From assembly GCA_025996695.1 (NCBI GenBank), contig BNTP01000101.1, positions 1-7,976 of the forward strand: a stretch of DNA of 7,976 nucleotides, given 5' to 3'. Below are positions 5,695 through 7,976 of the stretch, one piece after another. The DNA comes from Bacteroidia bacterium (GTDB lineage Bacteria; Bacteroidota; Bacteroidia; Bacteroidales; Azobacteroidaceae). The position numbers were made by a program, and so were the translations under genes. Below the pieces are notes generated by a model. It was not told the origin of the DNA, ran no database searches, and saw only the letters and a program-made list of their open reading frames with translations. Position 1 is the stretch's first letter, and every line of letters begins with the position of its first letter.

Positions 5695-6711
5695 TCACTC
5701 TGCTTGAAAAAATGATTTGGCGAGCTCAATTCTTTTAATATTTCTTTGTTTGGCGTTTACTTTTATACTTGACGTGGCTAACAAATCTTTTCCTTGTTTC
5801 AACGTATTGATTTTATTTCTTAATACTTCAATATTTTCATTTTCATAATAGTCTAAATAAAATGCAACACCTAAAATAATGACATCATACATGTTATTAG
5901 AAAAAGGTCCCACCTCAGCTCTGAAAATTTTTTCGTCATTAAGATTGTTTAGTAGTGTCAAAGATTTAGTAAATATATTTTCCAATTCATCATACTGAAA
6001 GTTGTCATCATCAACACATTTTCGCATAAAAGAAGTCATATACCGAGAAATATTTTCCGTTATCTCTGTTTCTTCTGTCGCACAATAAAGAGCAATAAAA
6101 CGGAGTACTAATTCCTCCAAATAAAGCTCTTCTTTTTGTTTTTTTGAGGGAAGGACTAATTTATATAAAATTTCATTTGTAGATAATTTTTTCAAAAAAT
6201 CATTAAAGGCACTCGTTTTTCCGCGAAAAATACAATTTCTAATTTCTTGTTCTGTGGCTGTTGACCCTCCAGTATTGAGCCGATTAAATAGTTCGTATTT
6301 CAAATTATTGTTCTCGTTATCCCAATGTAGTATTTCAACTCTACACACAGAACGTTTGATAGCTATTTGAAATTTCAACGGTAAATCTTCTTTTGATTTT
6401 CCATCTAAAGAATTGATAATATCTCCCTCTGTTAAAATCCAATTATTTTTTTCTGTGTCTAATTCAGTTTCATTCTTCTTCAAGATTCCAAAAAAAGAAA
6501 ATATCGTTGATAAGCATTGCAAACCATCTACCAATTCCCATTTGCCGTTTTCGTCTTCGGCTACGAATATAGGAGGTATCGGAATCCCTAATAATATTGA
6601 TTCAATAAATCTTGTTTTTTGATAATCTGACCAACGATAAAGCCGTTGAAAATCCGGTGAAATTAGAATGTCACCATCCTGATATATATTCATAATTTCA
6701 CCAAACGACAT
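5695..6711 (-). CDS. DUF262 (GmrSD N-terminal, ParB-like) protein with damaged start and motif
   Basis: A DUF262 protein of the fold shared by GmrS/GmrSD and SspE, ParB-like domains that bind and hydrolyse nucleotides in modification-dependent or phage-defence systems. Seen: ISPDFQRLYRWSDYQKTRFI (18-36), ESILLGIPIPPIFV (37-50) and WELVDGLQCLSTI (58-70). The last is the signature DGxQR, but residue 66 is Cys where Arg is expected (TGC, one transition from CGC). No DUF1524/HNH domain follows. The first in-frame ATG is at 6711, yet upstream codons still read like the family's N-terminal helix (QQLENELSQARTNLATERLD) and have no in-frame start. An ATG at 6788, 13 nt after the previous gene's stop, would join this frame if one base were added near 6780-6786, implying a 1-nt deletion and a full gene of 5695-6788. 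Confidence 0.8.
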   Translation of the reverse strand: MSFGEIMNIYQDGDILISPDFQRLYRWSDYQKTRFIESILLGIPIPPIFVAEDENGKWELVDGLQCLSTIFSFFGILKKNETELDTEKNNWILTEGDIINSLDGKSKEDLPLKFQIAIKRSVCRVEILHWDNENNNLKYELFNRLNTGGSTATEQEIRNCIFRGKTSAFNDFLKKLSTNEILYKLVLPSKKQKEELYLEELVLRFIALYCATEETEITENISRYMTSFMRKCVDDDNFQYDELENIFTKSLTLLNNLNDEKIFRAEVGPFSNNMYDVIILGVAFYLDYYENENIEVLRNKINTLKQGKDLLATSSIKVNAKQRNIKRIELAKSFFQAE

Positions 6712-6801
6712 ATCAAGTCTCTCTGTTGCCAGATTTGTTCTCGCTTGTGAGAGTTCATTTTCTAATTGCTGTATATCAACCTTTCCATATAAAAAATATC
6801 A

Positions 6802-7101
6802 TTAAAATAATTTCTCTAAAATTGACGGTAAATCATTATTCAAATTTCCATTATAATTCATATACGGAATATTGAGTTTTTGCAAGATTTCGCCAAACTT
6901 TTTATATCCGTTTTCATCTCGCAGTGCCACCCAATTAACTTTTAATTCTTCTGCCTGATTTTTATTTTGCTGCAACAAAGTGTCTGCAATAAACACATCT
7001 GATTTTCTCGCAAATATTGCATCGGCACTTTCAGGATTCCCTTTGCCCATCAATTTGACTTCGCAAAGATATTGTTTGCCGTTACTCTCCATCATTTTCA
7101 T
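6802..7101 (-). pseudogene. C-terminal remnant of a CfrBI-like type II restriction endonuclease
   Basis: A 99-aa frame with YLCEVKLMGKGNPESADAIF (11-30), then ARKSDVFIADTLLQQNKNQA and a C-terminal helix-strand ending near LQKLNIPYMNYNG. Glu14-Val-Lys16 is a PD-(D/E)xK active-site half motif, and the GKGNPESADA context resembles, from memory, the CfrBI family of type II enzymes. Those enzymes are several times longer, and the acidic residue that should precede EVK by 10-20 residues is not visible here: two in-frame stops lie just before the first Met. The frame overlaps the 64-aa ORF by 20 nt. No methyltransferase gene is in the window. A remnant is the simplest reading; a very small nuclease is the alternative. 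Confidence 0.55.
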
Positions 7102-7276
7102 CTTTTACTAATTTTTTAAGACTAATGGCAGTTTCAGGTGGATTAAAAACCTCGCCGTCTTTGTAACTGCCATCGGTAAATTCTGCAACAACCCACATCC
7201 AAATTTCATTACCTAACATATCAGTAACTTTTTGAGGATGAAGCATTGCACCTGTCGTGTGAATAATATTTGTCAT
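7082..7276 (-). CDS. 64-aa protein of unknown function
   Basis: Starts MTNIIHTTGAMLHPQKV and has a strand-like centre EIWMWVVAEFTDGSYKDGEV before an acidic C-terminus. I do not recognise it. Its ATG overlaps the previous gene's TGA (ATGA, 7273-7276), which argues for real translation. Its 3' end overlaps the CfrBI-like frame by 20 nt in the +1 frame. It might be the 5' portion of a gene whose 3' portion is that frame, separated by a deletion or frameshift, but I see no bridging motif that proves this. Confidence 0.45.
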   Translation of the reverse strand: MTNIIHTTGAMLHPQKVTDMLGNEIWMWVVAEFTDGSYKDGEVFNPPETAISLKKLVKDENDGE

Positions 7277-7779
7277 ATCACTATCTTTTTTAGAAATTTT
7301 TCTTGTACTTTTGCAAAATTCTTTACACTCTCAAAAAACTCATCTAACTCTTGGTAATTTTTGAAAACGTATTCTGTTTTAATCTTAGAAAATGGATTGA
7401 CATTAACTTCTTTATCAAATTTTGTTCGTTTGTCTTCTTCTGCAATTATATAAAGCCGAATACGCAATTTGTGAATTTGGTATAATCGCAATAAACCTTT
7501 TGTTACATCAGTTGAATGCTCAACTTCAAAAGCATGCGTAGGATAACCTTCTTCATCAAACCAAATTACATCAATTTCTCTGACTTTATCAAGACTGATT
7601 TTAGGAATACTTTCAGTTGGCACTTCTTTCTCGGAACACAAATCACCCAAAGTACCATAAATGCTTTGCTTTCCTCTATCTGGTGTATATGTCCTGTAAT
7701 TCAAATAACTTCCTATCAATATTAATTTTGCTTCAATATCCGAATGAGTTAATGGAGTATCATCATCAACTTCAATCAC
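7273..7779 (-). pseudogene. nuclease-like protein truncated at its 5' end by the IS element
   Basis: The frame is 168 codons. Its core reads VREIDVIWFDEEGYPTHAF followed by EVEHSTDVTKGLLRLYQI: Asp70, then Glu85-Val-Glu87-His88. This is a PD-(D/E)xK-like arrangement with Glu in the Lys position, and the conserved helix after it fits a restriction-endonuclease fold. I infer DNA cleavage but cannot name a family. The only start is a GTG at 7779, two bases before the likely IS end, with a TAG in frame upstream inside the IS. The first visible residues (IEVDDDTPLTHSDIEAKLIL) look like the middle of a protein. The 5' part therefore probably lies beyond the IS, off the window. The 64-aa gene is coupled downstream by ATGA. 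Confidence 0.65.
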
Positions 7780-7871
7780 TAGTGTCCACTAAAAACCATT
7801 AATAAATCAAGATAATATATTGTCAATCATATATTTACGATCAATAATCCTGCGTGGACTTTTGAAATGAC

Positions 7872-7879
7872 TACTTTTG
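7872..7879 (+). promoter_or_regulatory. candidate transposase promoter, -7 box TACTTTTG
   Basis: TACTTTTG matches the TAnnTTTG consensus and lies 25 nt before the transposase ATG, a normal distance for a Bacteroidota start point plus a short leader. No clear -33 element is visible. Confidence 0.5.
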
Positions 7880-7904
7880 TGCCCTATAACAAAATGATAG
7901 TTTT

Positions 7905-7976
7905 ATGCACCATGGGCAATATGTATTCTCGCAACTTTGCGAATTTCTTCCACACCGTGTTTTTGATGGCATCGTA
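7905..7976 (+). CDS. IS4-family transposase with DUF4372 N-terminus (partial)
   Basis: The 24 visible codons read MHHGQYVFSQLCEFLPHRVF, then DGIV, and continue off the window. This matches the start of the DUF4372 domain found at the N-terminus of many Bacteroidota IS4-family DDE transposases, which begin with a glycine, a 'YVFAQL' strand and 'FLP...F..IV'. The catalytic DDE residues lie beyond the window. An ATG at 7894 in another frame is also open, but its product shows no family likeness. Confidence 0.8.
   Translation, partial: MHHGQYVFSQLCEFLPHRVFDGIV

Larger units (their letters stand above)
7781..7976 (+). mobile_element. left end of an IS4-family insertion sequence
   Basis: Coding frame on the minus strand ends abruptly at about 7780, and from there runs an AT-rich leader followed by a transposase start. 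The probable terminal repeat begins near AGTGTCCACTAAAAACC (7781-7797); it cannot be confirmed because the right end is outside the window. GTCCAC (7784-7789) and GTGGAC (7854-7859) form a small inverted repeat in the leader. The element is inserted into the nuclease-like gene and is transcribed away from it. Confidence 0.7.

Noticed and set aside
7894..7976. Alternative transposase frame from the ATG at 7894
   Set aside because: The product has no resemblance to a transposase, whereas the frame from 7905 matches the DUF4372 start.
1..7976. CRISPR arrays, tRNA or rRNA genes
   Set aside because: No regularly spaced repeats, cloverleaf-like sequence or conserved rRNA segments were seen on either strand.

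Overview
The left 2.25 kb reads as a normal chromosomal segment of a Bacteroidota bacterium, probably order Bacteroidales. The L19 and dUTPase proteins are of Bacteroidales type. The promoters match the Bacteroidota -7 box TAnnTTTG rather than a sigma70 -10 box. A fimbrillin-like/FISUMP surface protein fragment is also typical of this group. No species can be named from the window.

Layout. 1-350: a possible divergent gene start on the minus strand, a strong + strand hairpin terminator, and the rplS promoter and leader. 351-2249: a compact + strand unit rplS-dut-TPR protein, with junctions of -1 and +1 nt. 2276-2924: the 3' part of a minus-strand FISUMP surface protein gene whose 5' end is gone. 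2925-4576: an AT-rich + strand unit made of an AAA_15-type ATPase interrupted by one in-frame TGA, followed with an ATGA overlap by a small protein carrying a PD-(D/E)xK nuclease signature. 4577-4803: a higher-GC patch holding the last 31 codons of a ribosomal protein S14 gene (rpsN) on the minus strand, far from any ribosomal operon. 4804-7779: an AT-rich minus-strand cluster, read right to left: an IS-truncated nuclease, a 64-aa ORF, the C-terminus of a CfrBI-like restriction enzyme, a DUF262 (GmrSD-N/ParB-like) protein, a HEPN RNase-like protein and a 78-aa protein. From about 7781: the left end of an IS4-family (DUF4372 type) insertion sequence whose transposase runs out of the window.

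Interpretation. The window is a housekeeping operon followed by a decaying defence island. Two candidate defence units are present: the ATPase + small nuclease pair, and the DUF262 + HEPN (+78-aa) set. Many genes show damage: an in-frame stop in the ATPase, a probable 1-nt deletion just after the start of the DUF262 gene plus Arg to Cys in its signature DGxQR motif, restriction-enzyme remnants without a visible methyltransferase, an IS insertion, and a ribosomal-protein gene fragment. All family assignments come from motif recognition by eye; no database search was run.
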